This document shows positions 36,734 to 49,274 of a stretch of 60,000 nt of DNA, in pieces. The notes below the pieces were generated by a model, which was not told the origin of the DNA, ran no database searches, and was given only the letters and a program-made list of their open reading frames with translations. Both the position numbers and the translations under genes were made by a program. Location: the NCBI RefSeq assembly GCF_037975245.1, contig NC_092576.1, positions 1,564,501 to 1,624,500 of the forward strand. Direction: 5' to 3'. This DNA comes from Apostichopus japonicus. Lineage: Eukaryota; Echinodermata; Holothuroidea; Aspidochirotida; Stichopodidae. Positions within the stretch are counted from its first letter, which is position 1; each line of letters starts with the position of its first letter.

Positions 36734-36829
36734 ATGTCCAGGTCAAGGGCGGCGGAAACACTTTTAATCTTGGGGGCTGGGCACCGACATCAAATTTCAC
36801 GGGAAAAAAAACACGCGTTTAAATCGCCG

Positions 36830-37210
36830 TTTTCGGTCTGTAATTGCGACGTAAATTCCGAGTTCCATGCCTGTTTCCGTTACGTTTCCATTCCTGAAAC
36901 TAGTGATTAAGGTTAGCTTACGATCTAACTTAAACGCGTGAGTTTTCCGTGTTCGCGATGACTTATTTACCGCGTACGCGTTGACCGTAAACGCCAAGTG
37001 TCATCCAAATACGGTGAAGCTTACTTAATCGTGCGGTTTCAGGGAAGGGTAATCTTTACGTTTCCGGTCACAATTACAACAGATTCGCTACCTTAAACAT
37101 GACCGTTAATCTGGAGTTTACGTTTGAATCCAGCAGTAAACTTCTCGCATTGATCATCGTAAACGCCATGATTACACCAATATATACGGAGAAACGTGGT
37201 CATCGTAAAC
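36830..37210 (+). repeat. Diverged relative of the CGTAA/GTAAACG repeat
   Basis: GACGTAAATTCCGAG, CTTAAACGCGTGAG, ACCGTAAACGCC, CGTTTCCGGTCAC and TCGTAAACAC give the same word usage as 51.8-52.8 kb. It starts about 100 bp after the foldback element and follows a CAAGGGCGGCGGAA TIR-like end at 36743. Confidence 0.5.
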
Positions 37211-39062
37211 ACATTACTTTACGACCAATACAGGGGCTGGGCTTATTCGCTACGTTTAGGGAGTCTTAATCGGGTTGATAAGGCTGAGAAATACACGGAC
37301 CACCTCTATCAAATATTACATTTGATTTAAAGAAAATTAAAAATAATAAACATAAAATCACACTCGTTTGATTTTCCACTTTTTTATTTATATATTTGCA
37401 CTTCACATCGCATCGTAAACGTTTATTTGTTATATTTACACTCATACAAAAACTATGTAAATGAACGAAAGACCACTTCTGATGTGTAAATACATCTAAA
37501 TGCAACTCAATATTGCTTTACATTATGGTGTTGAATATTTAGCTTTTTGAATACAAAGTTTAAACCTCGAGAAGCCATACTCCTTTTCAAATTTCAAAAC
37601 ATGCATTATTGTCCGCAGAATGTATTTTGATGCCCAAATATTACTTTACTTACATTGTGGCAATTATTATACACATGCAACGATTTTAATGCCAGGTGAA
37701 AGAAGGAAAAAACAAGTAAATATATATAGAATGTTTCTATTTTTAGTTACTAGTTTGCAAATAAAAACCTCTGAAAACCAGCTACCCACTTGAAGTAACT
37801 TAACATATCAGCAGTTAAATTGAACCAAACAAATTTATGTTTAAAATTCGGTCGGTTTATCCTCAGATGATATAAACGCCTAGGCACTTCTTCCATGATG
37901 GTTATCGGCCCCTCGACCCCCCCCCCCACCCAGGCCCGGAAACGGTACCAGCCTCTTTTATGTGGAACGAACTTGACACAGAACATCACTTCCTGCCTCA
38001 TTTCGCAGCACGCTTAATATTTTGTTGCTGCTTTAAGTTTTATTGTAATTAACATATATTTTGATATAAAATTCAATGATAGCCCAAACAAGATCTCTAA
38101 ATTCTTTACCCTGAAAGTCTGGAATTAACCATGCATGAATAATGAAAGACAATCGTACAAGTACAACAACATTTCGACGACAAGTTATTAGGCCTATACT
38201 CTATGTCTTATATTAAAATATGATTTACTAAATGATTCATTAACAATTAATAGAATCATGCTTTTTTCTTGGCTTTTGTTTCCTGAAAATATTTTAAGGA
38301 TAACTTAATCCTTAACATTTAATCCCTTGATGGAATATATTAGCTGTGAAGGGAAATTTAAAAAAAAAGCTTCCATTAAAGCAAAAGACTTACAAGAAAA
38401 TAATAATTAATCTGACATCTATTATTATGGGCATATTCTTTCTTCCTTGTTGCATTTATCTCAGACAGGATTTCGTTTTAAAGGTATCATGTAATTATAT
38501 TACACCAAATGTTAAATTAGAGAAAACTCTTCTTTATTACACAAAATCGTCAACTGCAACTTGTTTGTATCCGAAACAACGGCGTTTGCTGTTTGTTCCT
38601 GGGGCCTCATTAATCAACAAACGCTCAGGACAGGATTATCCACGTGCAACAGGGGCACGAGTTTAAACGTTGGGTAAAAAATTCAAAGAAATATTGTTAT
38701 AACGTTACATTATTCTACGTTGTATATGGTACAAAAAGTTCAAAGTCAAACGAAATGGACTTCGATATGCAGTCTTTACACTGTTGATCCATGACTGTTT
38801 TTATGTGATGTTTTAATGTACGCATCATAACCACCGTGGGCAAATAGATATCTTTTGTGAGATATACATCCGGCGTTATCCGGTACCAATGTATCTCTAT
38901 GGGGGCTCCAATAAACTGTTTGCCACGGGCCTCCCACAAGCTTAATCCGGCACATCAAACAATGACCATTTTCACCATTTGGAGAGGGGGGGGGGTCATA
39001 CCTTCATTATTATTGTTCAGCCTAATTAACAGCCCAAGTTGGGGCGTCAGTCGATACGCATT
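37211..39062. other. Intergenic, nothing recognised
   Basis: AT-rich sequence with short frames only. A poly-C run lies near 37919 and a poly-G run near 38988. No splice-linked coding pattern or repeat match to the rest of the window was found. Confidence 0.5.
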
Positions 39063-40179
39063 TTAAAGATACGTCTCCTTTCCTAACGGCGGGTATCCTT
39101 TTTTTCTGGACTTTTCGCTAAGGAGAACGTCCTTATAGAATGAGTCCAGCCTAATTTTGTTCAGTCTTTCCGACTCCCAAGTGAACTCCTGCACTACGGT
39201 ACCCTAGCTCGTTCGCCCTCCATGTCAGATTCCTCGGATGACATATAATCAGTTGACATCACTGTACAGTCTGTCTTTTCTCTCCTCTGACCAGTCTATG
39301 TTCTTCACTGCGCTCAATCTACACCGAAGTTTCTGTAAACAAAGACACAAGAATAATATATGAATTAGACATATATTAAGATCAGTTGGCATAGTTTACT
39401 TTTGTTGAAAAATATACTAGCTCCAACTCTCAATATCTCCAGCCCCCCAGTGAAAAATGTGGAGGGGCGGAAGTATCATCCCCCCCCCCCCGCTTCGCAA
39501 GTCAGAAAACCCCTTTTTCTTTTCCAAATGAGAAAAAAATCTCATTTGGAGCACCAAATTGCATCTAAGGCCAGGTGAAAATACAAAATTAAGTTTACAA
39601 AATGGAGTGGGTATTGAAATGTGCTTTATTGCACCAAATTGCATCTGAGGCCACCTGGAAAAACTTCCCTTAGACCCCTCCCCGGGCCGGCCATCAGTCT
39701 TAAGCCCCCCCCCCCAATCAAATGTACCTTCCTACGCCACTGTATGTTTCAACGGTTTACAAAGCACATTTGTTTATGGGTTGGGGGGAGGTAGGGGGCA
39801 CGTGGTTGGGTGACGTTCACCATCACAAGGTTAGAACGTGAATGTATCAATAACAGTATACCCTGGCAAATTGTGCATGAAACATTTTACAGATATCTAA
39901 AAGGAGGTTATTGTATTATTTCTCTCACTGTCATATTTAAACTCTTTTAATTTATCGTTTTTAAAGGAACGAATGCCTGTACAGGTCTAGGGTTTATATA
40001 ACGGTGACTTTTAGTGATTGAAAAGTTACATTGATAAGTCTTGGCCTAGTGTTACGTACCGAACAATCCAGTGGCACAGAGAACTTCGTTTTCGTTTTTT
40101 TCGAAAGAAGTTGTTCCTTCTCAGCCAGTAGTGCTCGGAGTGCCCTTAATTCTTCCTTCAAATGTTTGCACCGAGCTTT
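39063..40179 (-). pseudogene. Decayed two-exon gene: coiled coil plus 'MSTDYMSSEESD' family segment
   Basis: A first exon-like block at 40060-40179 (acceptor TGTGACAG, donor TCG|GTACGT) encodes a heptad-rich CKHLKEELRALRALLAEKEQ segment. A second block begins at 39332 (acceptor TTTACAG) with KLRCRLSAVKN and WSEERKDRLYSDV. Its frame then stops, but the other frames continue the family: MSTDYMSSEESDMEGERARV, then a shift to TWESERLNKIRLDSFYKDVL ending at 39063. I recall such WSEER...DYMSSEESD...W.S..L proteins as an uncharacterised, highly expanded family in marine invertebrates, often tied to mobile elements. The two apparent frameshifts suggest a broken copy. It may instead be a short live gene ending ...LYSDVN. 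The upstream portion was not found. Confidence 0.45.
39420..39741 (-). mobile_element. Fragment related to the hAT-like element, opposite orientation
   Basis: It contains two spaced copies of GCACCAAATTGCATCTRAGGCCA (about 80 bp apart). These are the reverse complement of the GATGCAATCTGGTGCA core of the 54.4-55.3 kb element. The block ends CCTACGCCACTG, a typical hAT-type end. The partner end was not identified. Confidence 0.5.
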
Positions 40180-42580
40180 CTGTCACAACATGTGCATACT
40201 GCCGCGGTAGTTCCAACTGTCGCTGCTTCTAAATGTTTTTTTTTTTTCCTTTTCCAATACACGTATGACATTTTCCTGCGGAACATCATTAAAAACCAGC
40301 GACGGATCGAATTGAAAGTGTACTTGTATAAACTGGCAACCTTGCTTCCACGGAGCTTTCTGTTACTTCTGCAATAAACCACGGAAGCCTGAATCGTCCA
40401 TTTTGAATGCTCTTTGCAATGTAGAACTCGATTGAGGATCAAGTGCGGTGTGAATCAAACCAACGTGTTGCTACTAGTGATACCGCCTTTAACTGATTTC
40501 AAATTCCCCGCTTTCTAGTAAGCCCAGGCTGTGACGTAATTAACTATACTGAATACGTTATTGTTACTAACCAACTGGCGTAGCCAACCAGTGAACTGCA
40601 AAGTGACAGACAGTAAACTTTATCATTGTGATGTGACCGGAAATTTCACTTGCTTATCTGGAAATGATATTTATAGTAAGTAAGCAGTATACTTCTCTGT
40701 TTCGTACATATATTGCGGTGGGTATTTGTGCGTTCATCGCTTTACGTGCATGATATAGGCCTTGAGTATACTTCTTCGAATATCACTTGAGGGCATATTG
40801 AGAGAAATCGGCAGAGCAAAAAACGGACTGTTGAAATCTATCTCGACTAATCTATGAAAAAGGATATGGACAATGGGAATCGTAAGAGGAGCATTTGAAA
40901 CGGGGGGAGGGGGAAGGGGGAAGGGGGGCATGGGGGTAGGAGGTTGGAGGTTGGAAAAAGTTTCGCACAAAATTTAAGCAAAAATTACTTAAATCTCAAA
41001 TATGGATTTGCGCCGCTATGACCGACAAAGTTAAGTTAAAGTTTTTGAAGCCTGACATTGAGTACCGATTGTTCGATATCCCAGTTCCGAGGCTTGTGCC
41101 CCCCCCCCCCCACCCACCACTGTCCCCGTTTTTAAATAAATCCTCTAAATAGCTATTCTGGACCCGACCATTTCTAAAGCCGCAAAAACGGCATCACAAA
41201 GGAACCGGCTAATTATATTTTAATTTCTATTTCAGGACTAAACTCGGAGGGGGTACATATAGTTGGATAGAAGGAGACATCCACAAATATCCAAAATATG
41301 ACTCATCTGTAATATTAGATGAATTCTACGACCATTCTGGATCAGTTTAGGGGCAAATGTTGTATCCATGAGATGTCAATGTGTTACTCGATCACCTAAC
41401 TTTCCAATTAAAATTAACGGATAACGATTCTTTGCATTAACAGTTAAGTTTACCACACATGGGGAACCTGACGAGGGGGGGGGGCGAGTGGGTGGGTTGC
41501 ACCACATGGTTGCATCGGGTCCCCAATATAGTGTTAAAGGAGGTCTAATTAAAGTACCCTAATTATTGTAAATGCTCATTTAAACGTCGCGGGTTCTCGG
41601 AAGCTAACTTGGCGCAAACAGCAAAGGGAAAACTCGATTGGATTTCAAGTGAAAAAAATTGTGCGATGCTATGTACTCAGTGTGAATCCTCCAAGCCATA
41701 GTTTTTTTTGTCTTGTCTTCGAAAAGTATTCAACGCAAAGCGATTCTTTTCACATATCAGTTCATGGAAACTGCAATTATTATATTATCATTACGTTCTA
41801 CTAGTTCATAAATTTGTTAGTACAATCATGGAGGTAAAAACCTCCACGGTACAATGTCCTTTCTACGCTTCTGTAGCTCCGTAGTTAGCATCCAACATTG
41901 ATATTTCCGAATTCTACGGTCCAGCAACAATAGGCAGTTAAATTCAAATATGTATGGAAGCCGTGAACTGCCGCTGCTAAAACTTGTTGACGATCTCGTG
42001 AACTTATGTTAAAGTCGGAGGAAACTGAATATAGCAGTTTGTCGATCATTTAACCATGCTTTGACTCAGTGATCATATAGTAGCTGGAATCTTACAATAA
42101 ACAATCAAACAATGTGAAGCGTGTCACAGTGACAATAGCATTTGATATTTACATGTTATTCAGTATATCACACCTTTTTGACAGTAATCACAAACACATT
42201 CTTGCTATATTTTTCAGAGACCCACATCAACTACAAATTTAATACGAGTTATCATTTTAAAAGGTTTGAAAGTCTGACACTCTTCAAAATGCGGCAGTAT
42301 TTAATTTTTAATTTTATTCAGTTCCATGTCAACAGCGTAATGATATAGCTACATTCCATTTTTGACATTCAACATATTAAACATCACTTGTGTGTTTAAC
42401 GTTACTTGATCTAGATGTAGTTTGCAATAATTTTCAGGAAAATTCGTTTCATATATATAACTATTGGAGAATAAAACTATTACCTTGATGCGGCACATGC
42501 ACATGGATTTCGCTGTGTGTACCACGTATCACGTGTGGGCGCTCTATTTTTGCCTTTATTACGGCACTAATGTATGTTTA
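40180..42580. other. Intergenic, low-complexity tracts only
   Basis: G-rich (40895-40950, 41476-41490) and C-rich (41100-41115) tracts stand out. No coding exon was recognised; short frames lack codon structure. Confidence 0.5.
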
Positions 42581-42607
42581 TTTACTATATATATATATAT
42601 ATATATA

Positions 42608-42772
42608 TGAAAATCGTAATGAGTTGGAAAATCAAGAACAGTGAAAACACTTTCAGCCTCCACCGGGATTCGAACCACGGGACTCCCGCTCTGTACGCGG
42701 ACACCCTAACCACTATAGGCTATGTACGCTGATTGTATGTCCAGAGGTTCGAAACCAGTAAGGAAGGTCTAT
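42608..42772 (-). repeat. SINE family 2, second copy
   Basis: This is the reverse-strand match to 50239-50410. It includes both B-box-like sites, the CCGC...GCGG stem, GGTTCGAATCCCGGTGGAGGCT and an AT microsatellite at the 3' side (42581-42608). The anticodon loop differs (GTACAGA), and an extra ATA sits near the A box. Confidence 0.75.
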
Positions 42773-44099
42773 ATGTTTGGGACTTGCTATTCTGTTTATT
42801 TAAGACTTGCATGTGTCTCAAGCATGAATGTATTACGGTCGGCCTCACAGGATAATACTCTCGTGTCTCAGGTATGCATTTCTTTAATGGAATTATATAA
42901 CGGACACAGGACAATCTTAGCTATTATATATTCGCATATAGGTGCGTGATTTTTACAAACACCACACGTGAATATGACAATTTTTGCATAATGCTTTTTT
43001 TCTCAAGCGATATAAATTATTTTCGACATATGTGCAAACAACGGAACATTCAGTTTACATATAGGATGCAACTGAGGAAGATTTTATCAGAAATTACTAT
43101 CAAGTTCTGTCCATGAATCGATAATGAGTGAAGAGGACGTAAAAAGAAGGGGTGGGGCGAGCATTGGAAGAATACTCGTGATTGTGGACTAGAGATTGGA
43201 ATTTGTGAATACTCAAGTAAACCTATATATATATATATAAACCTTGAAAGTTCAATAATCTTTCAAACTACTACATTTTTTAAATGTTATAATGGTAATA
43301 ATAATCAGCAGTTATTTTCACGACGCTTAAGCGACCACAAATGTGGGAGAAACCCGCATTGCTTCCAAACGCCACCGCCTTTATCCGCCACTCTGCCATA
43401 GCACCGGTATATATGTGTTGGATTTGCGATTTACTTGTCATACTTTGCCAAGCTTGGGTAGAATTTCTATATAAGCGTGGGTACAAGTCTTCGTCGCACC
43501 ATGGAGCTATAAACAGAGCTCCACGGTCGCACGTAGTATTAATTAGTACTATAAAGTCCCGTAAAAACTTAACAGTAATGAACGTCGTTTACGTACACAC
43601 GGACGTAGCTAAGGCCTGATGATTGAGAGGGGGGTGGGGGGGGGGGAGATGTAGTGGCTGAAATTCCAACTGGATGGGTTTTGGAGCCAGAAAATTCCGA
43701 CTGCTGCCTTGTAACCCGCCCCCCCCCCCACACCCTACTCGTCAACGATACGGTCAGTGTCAGTCAGACACCCCATCTTTCGCGACTGCACTTTTGTTCC
43801 GAACTTTTTTCGGTACATTTGTACCACTGGCCCTCACTTCACAAATTTATTAATCACTCTGGTTAGCGAGTAAGCAATGAGTATAAGTTATCTGCTTTAT
43901 AGGCTACATAGACTACCAACTAAAAAAGCTATGTTAATGTAACAAAGGGGAAAACTTTTCTTTTTCAACAAATTATATTCGACGACATAGTGAACTACCC
44001 CAAAATACAGTGCTTTTTCCTAGCGCGCTTAATATTATTTTCTTGTGGGGGGGGGGGGGGCTATTTATCACTCACATGAAAAAAAATTAAATTGTTCAC
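42773..44099. other. Intergenic, nothing recognised
   Basis: It contains small (AT)n, poly-G (43631-43650, 44047-44061) and poly-C (43720-43730) tracts. No supported gene. Confidence 0.5.
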
Positions 44100-44310
44100 T
44101 TCATTCCAACTGAGCATTTAGAATGAAGTGAACAGTTAAACATTTTGCAGAAAAATGTTGAGTTGACGAGATACGATAAGTTGCCAATTAAAAATTTTGC
44201 AGAAAATTGTTCAATTGGGATGAAGTGAACAATTGAACAATTTGCAGCAAAATGTCCAATACACGAGATATGATAAGTTGTCAATTAAACATTTTTCAAA
44301 AATTGTTCAA
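44100..44310 (+). repeat. Two-unit ~97-bp tandem duplication
   Basis: GATGAAGTGAACAATTGAAC and ACGAGATATGATAAGTTG recur with about 97-bp spacing (44121 and 44218). Internal TTCAATTG/CAATTGAA palindromes give further self-similarity. It is non-coding. Confidence 0.7.
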
Positions 44311-44989
44311 TTGCTCAGTTTAAGCGACTAAGCGATCCAATATTTTTCTGTTTTTTTTTTGGATAAGATTTTATCTTGTTATTTTAACAATTTACTGAAA
44401 AATTTCACCTTATGGGCAAAGTTTTTCTTATGTTGATGGCACTTTTAAGCTTCCGTAGAATAGCATTGAGCGTTTTAATTGTATACGTTGTACAGTAGTT
44501 TTATTAGGCATTTTTTTTAGAGTATTCAAAATCATACGAAGTTTTGTATGGTGGAGTATAAGAATCGCGAGATACAATTTCTTAATATGACAAGGAAAAC
44601 GTGGTAATTATGACTGATTGAAGGTCAAGTTTGACCGAAAATTGTAGGTCACTCACAAATAACAAGAATCTATTAAAATTAGAGTGCGACAGTCGGAAAA
44701 ATTAGAGTGCGACAGTCGGAAATTCCGTACTCATAAGCGTACATATACAATTTTAATCTAAGGCTGATGGGTACAGTTTCTTCCTCGTTATGATCCCCCA
44801 CTATAATTTTCAGTTGATATATGTAATCAACATATTATGTTAAATTAAAAATAAGTATAGGTATCATCAAACTATATATAAAATTGATCGCAGAGTCAAT
44901 CAGGTGTAATAGATTTAGGGAGGGGGAAATTGATTGTGGGGTGAGGGGCTTCGAGTTCAAATACGTGTACTCCTCAAAAATAGTATGTA

Positions 44990-45240
44990 ATGGCCCCAAA
45001 TTACGGCATGCTGTAATTGCTGGAAATTTTCAAAAAAGTCTTTTCCTGAAGGTGTTCACTCTCCATATTGTTCGCTGACATTATAAACACACACAACAAG
45101 ATGACTAAATTTCCCAGTTAGGTAAATTTCCTCCAAGGTGGTAATAAAACAGTTTAAGAATTTTAACATAAGGTGACCATATTTTAATATGTAGCATATA
45201 TGGGACCAATAAATCATACTTAGTATGATAGTAATATGTA
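44990..45240 (+). repeat. Dispersed repeat flanking the satellite (copy 1)
   Basis: AAAATTTTCAAAAAAGTC, GATGACTAAATTTCCCAGT and the GGTGACCAT...CATATATGGG...CAATA order recur at 46860-47080. Reversed pieces occur at 47980-48080 and 51530-51690. It lies on the left side of the poly-G satellite, and copy 2 lies on its right. Confidence 0.7.
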
Positions 45241-45400
45241 GTAGTGTAGAATTGTACCTAAAGGGTCTACTCGTTTGTATTGAGTTTTAACGTGTAGTTG
45301 CATATAACAAGGTTTGAACCTGACTGGAGACCAAAACTTCCCCGTATGCAACACCTTCGAAAAATAAATGAAGAGGCCCGGGGGGGGGGGGGGGGCGGGG

Positions 45401-46740
45401 GTCGGAAAGAGGATTCAAGAAAGTATGTAATATATAGGCTTCTTAAATAGTGCAGTTCCTAAAGGGTCTGCTCGTTTGTATTGGGTTTTAATGCCTTCTA
45501 AATCGCTTAATTTTCGAACAGTTTCTGTGAAGACTACTATATTTCAGTCATACTTTCCCAAGCGTGGGCACAATTCTCCTAAGCGTGGGCACAATAAAGT
45601 TACTGTCACACATGCATGTTAACCAATATGTATATGTGTATATAGGTATATGTGTCGGGGGGGGGGGGGTCGGGGTCGGAAAGAGGATTCAAGAAAGTAT
45701 GTAATATATAGGCTTCTTAAATAGTGCAGTTCCTAAAGGGTCTACTCGTTTGTATTGGGTTTTAATGCTTTCTAAATCGCTTAATTTTCGAACAGTTTCT
45801 GTGAAGACTACTATATTTCAGTCATACTTTTCCAAGCGTGGGCACAATTCTCCTAAGCGTGGGCACAATAAAGTTACTGTCACACATGCATGTTAACCAA
45901 TATGTATATGTGTATATATGTATATGTGTCGGGGGGGGGGGGTGGTCGGAAAGAGGATTCAAGAAAGTATGTAATATATAGGCTTCTTAAATAGTGCAGT
46001 TCCTAAAGGGTCTGCTCGTTTGTATTGGGTTTAAATGCTTTCTAAATCGCTTAATTTTCGAACAGTTTCTGTGAAGACTACTATATTTCAGTCATACTTT
46101 CCCAAGCGTGGGCACAATTCTCCTAAGCGTGGGCACAATAAAGTTACTGTCACACATGCATGTTAACCAATATGTATATGTGTATATATGTATATGTGTC
46201 GGGGGGGGGGGGGGTGGTCGGAAAGAGGATTCAAGAAAGTATGTAATATATAGGCTTCTTAAATAGTGCAGTTCCTAAAGGGTCTACTCGTTTGTATTGG
46301 GTTTTAATGCTTTCTAAATCGCTTAATTTTCGAACAGTTTCTGTGAAGACTACTATATTTCAGTCATACTTTCCCAAGCGTGGGCACAATTCTCCTAAGC
46401 GTGGGCACAATAAAGTTACTGTCACACATGCATGTTAACCAATATGTATATGTGTATATATGTATATGTGTCGGTGGGGGGGGGGGGGCGGGGTCGGGGT
46501 CGGAAAGAGGATTCAAGAAAGTATGTAATATATAGGCTTCTTAAATAGTGCAGTTCCTAAAGGGTCTACTCGTTTGTATTGGGTTTTAATGCCTTCTAAA
46601 TCGCTTAATTTTTGAACAGTTTCTGTGAAGACTACTATATTTCAGTCATACTTTCCCAAGCGTGGGCACAATTCTCCTAAGCGTGGGCACAATAAAGTTA
46701 CTGTCACACATATATGTCAACCAATATGTATAAGTGTTTG
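45401..46740 (+). repeat. Five-unit ~275-bp satellite with poly-G junctions
   Basis: Units begin GTCGGAAAGAGGATTCAAG at 45401, 45675, 45945, 46217 and 46499 (periods 274, 270, 272, 282). They are nearly identical and joined by G tracts of about 10-20 bases. Each unit contains a doubled AAGCGTGGGCACAAT sub-repeat. A diverged sixth copy is at about 47185-47400. High identity implies recent amplification or gene conversion. Confidence 0.9.
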
Positions 46741-46859
46741 TATGCGGCTGAGTACAGTATACATATGTTGTATATGTTTATATGTTAATCGTACATATGT
46801 CTGTATCTGTGACTGTATCTGTGGACTGTATTGGCCGCAAATTAAGCAAGCAATAATTG

Positions 46860-47080
46860 CTAGGAGTGTTCAAAAAAATACTCCCTTGGAGGTCTTCGCT
46901 CTCCAAATTGTTCTCAGACAATCTTAATGAACACAAAAGATGACTGAATGTCCAGTGAGGTATTTTTTTTTCCAACGAGGTAATATAAACCGTTTAAGAA
47001 TATTGACCAGGGGTGACCATTTTTGAATATATGGCATATATGGGCCAATACAGCATACTTTAATCCTTCTATACCTATAT
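46860..47080 (+). repeat. Dispersed repeat flanking the satellite (copy 2)
   Basis: This copy shares GTTCAAAAAAATACTC, GATGACTGAATGTCCAGTGA and GGTGACCATTTTTGAATAT with copy 1. Together with the diverged satellite unit at 47185-47400, it suggests that a block of flank plus satellite was duplicated before the satellite expanded. Confidence 0.7.
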
Positions 47081-48084
47081 TAGTTGCATATATCAAGTTT
47101 GAACCTAACTGGACACCCAAACTTCTCCCGTAGCAATGTAATTACCTTCGAAAATTAAACGGGTGAGGGGGTGGGGGGGGGGGGTCGGAGTGTTTGAAAG
47201 AGAATACAAGAAAGTATATGATGTATAGGCTTTTGTCTCACTTGCAATTTTCTCATAGGGCCTTCTCGTTTGTACATGGTGTAATGCCTTCCAAATTGTT
47301 AAATTTTAGAACAGTTTTTTATGACAACTAGCCTAATATATTTCAATCATACTTTCCCAAGCGTGGGCACAATTGCCTAAGCGTGGGCACAATACGGATA
47401 ATATGTATATATGTGTGTGTATAGTGTACGCGGCTGCGTGCAGTATACGTTGTCTATGTTTATTTTAATTTTAATGTTATTATGTTTTTGTTAATTTTAG
47501 CCGGTAAGCAATAGGCCCTACCTACAAGTTGTTTTTCATTCTATATATTAATCTTCGTGGCATTATTCCACTAATTTTGAGGTGAATGTTTGTAAAACGT
47601 TTCCATGTTTGAATTCAGAGTTCAATAACATTATTTACAATAGAAAATTTACAATAGAAATGAACGTGGAACACATTTCTGGCGTCAACATGTGTCATTT
47701 ATTTTACACTTGCTTTCTATCGCTGCAACAGAAACATTTGCAGCAATGAATAAGAGAGGAAAGGGAGAGCAAAATCGTTATTAAGTTGTCGCATTCCTGC
47801 AGTAAAGAGTGCACCGTCTTAACTACAAATTTATAAATATATACTTTGTACCTCGTAAAACGTGTTTGGTAAAGTATGTTCTTTACTTTGAATCTTTTAC
47901 TTGCAATTGTTTAGATTTTACACCCCAATACAAAACCAGTATATCCCGCTCCAAAGGTTTGCTGTTTTGGCCCCTAATATGCCAGGTATTCAAATATGGT
48001 CACCTTTGATAAAAAAAAATAAAATATTGTATTTGTATTACCACCCTTGAGGAAATGAACATTCAGTCATTTTATGTGGTTAAT

Positions 48085-48290
48085 CAGTGGCGTATCCAGG
48101 ATTTTCTGACCCGGGGGGCGCGAATTACTATCTAAGCGGAGCGCCACCATTGGTTGGCGCGCAGCGATTTCTGGTTTTGATACACCCAGATCACCGGAAA
48201 TGGCACTTCTCGAGCTTGAAACTGACCAACCAGATGTACACTTTTGCCTGAAAACCAAGTATTTCCAAATGGTTTTTTTTTCCATCCATA
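48085..48290 (+). mobile_element. TIR-element fragment with AAGCGGAGCGC core
   Basis: It begins CAGTGGCGTATCCAGG, a hAT-like end, and includes ACTATCTAAGCGGAGCGCCA, GGTTGGCGCG and a GATCACCGGAAATGGCACTT tail. The far end was not found, so the right limit is approximate. Confidence 0.5.
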
Positions 48291-48713
48291 ACCTTTTTGA
48301 AGATTGTCATCAGTCACTCATCATGTTCGACCTCATCACATCTCCCGCGGATCATTGCTTTTGTAGGTGGTTCTAAGTCGCGGCCCACTATACCCGTCAG
48401 CTCCACTTTTCAAGGTTTTAAGCCCATTATTTGTTCAGAATTTGAAAATTCACGATAAATTCACTTCAAAACATACCCATAATGCAATGTTGCACAAAAT
48501 TTCATCTATGGACAATCAATACAGAAAAACCTCCTTCAACCCCAAACAGAACTAGTCAAATTTGCACGAGTAGAGGGAAGTATGATGAAGAATGTTGGTC
48601 AGGGAATTTTCGAAAATTCCGACACAGTTAATTTATTGGTGTACAAATAATAAAACCTCTTTAAGGAAATAGATATTTTCGAAACCGAACACTACACACA
48701 TCGACAGTTTGAA

Positions 48714-49274
48714 CATGGGCGCAGATCAGTCTTAGATAATGGTGGGAACGCGAGTCTGTTCTCTGACACTATCTAAGCGGAGCGCGACCATGGGTTCGCG
48801 CGTTGCGTACGATTTTTTGGGGTCAAATATAGCCTCCCAGATCGCCGGAAATAACACTTCCCAGACCTAATGATGCTCCCAAACCTCCTTAAGTTTGAGA
48901 TTTCATGGTTTAGAATTTTAGTTTGGGGAAATAAATGCATGGGCGTCTGCAGAAAAAAAATCAGGGGAAAAATAATCCAAGTAGACTTTTGTATACGATG
49001 GGTCTGGTGTCCTCTCCCAGAAAACAATTATAGACTGCCGCAAATGCGATTTCCGTCCTATATTTAACAACTGTGGATAAATATAATAAAATGAGAACTG
49101 TTGCATGTGATTTGCACAATGCTGGATCAAACTTCGCCAAAGTTCAATACAGGGGAACTTGAAATGCAGCTATTGTTCAAGACAAATTGGTGGGGATACG
49201 GTATATCATGTCCCCACTACTGAAAAGGTTAGTGGGGACGCGTCCCGCTGTCCCCACCAGGATCTGCGCCCATG
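48714..49274. mobile_element. 561-bp TIR element carrying the AAGCGGAGCGC core
   Basis: The ends are CATGGGCGCAGATC and GATCTGCGCCCATG, with imperfect 7-bp flanks GTTTGAA and GTTTGGA. Internally, CTATCTAAGCGGAGCGCGACC at about 48769 matches the core shared with three other sites in the window. There is no protein coding. Confidence 0.65.

Noticed and set aside
45401-46740. CRISPR-like or ribosomal DNA array
   Set aside because: Whole units repeat with only poly-G between them. No rRNA-like sequence or variable spacers.
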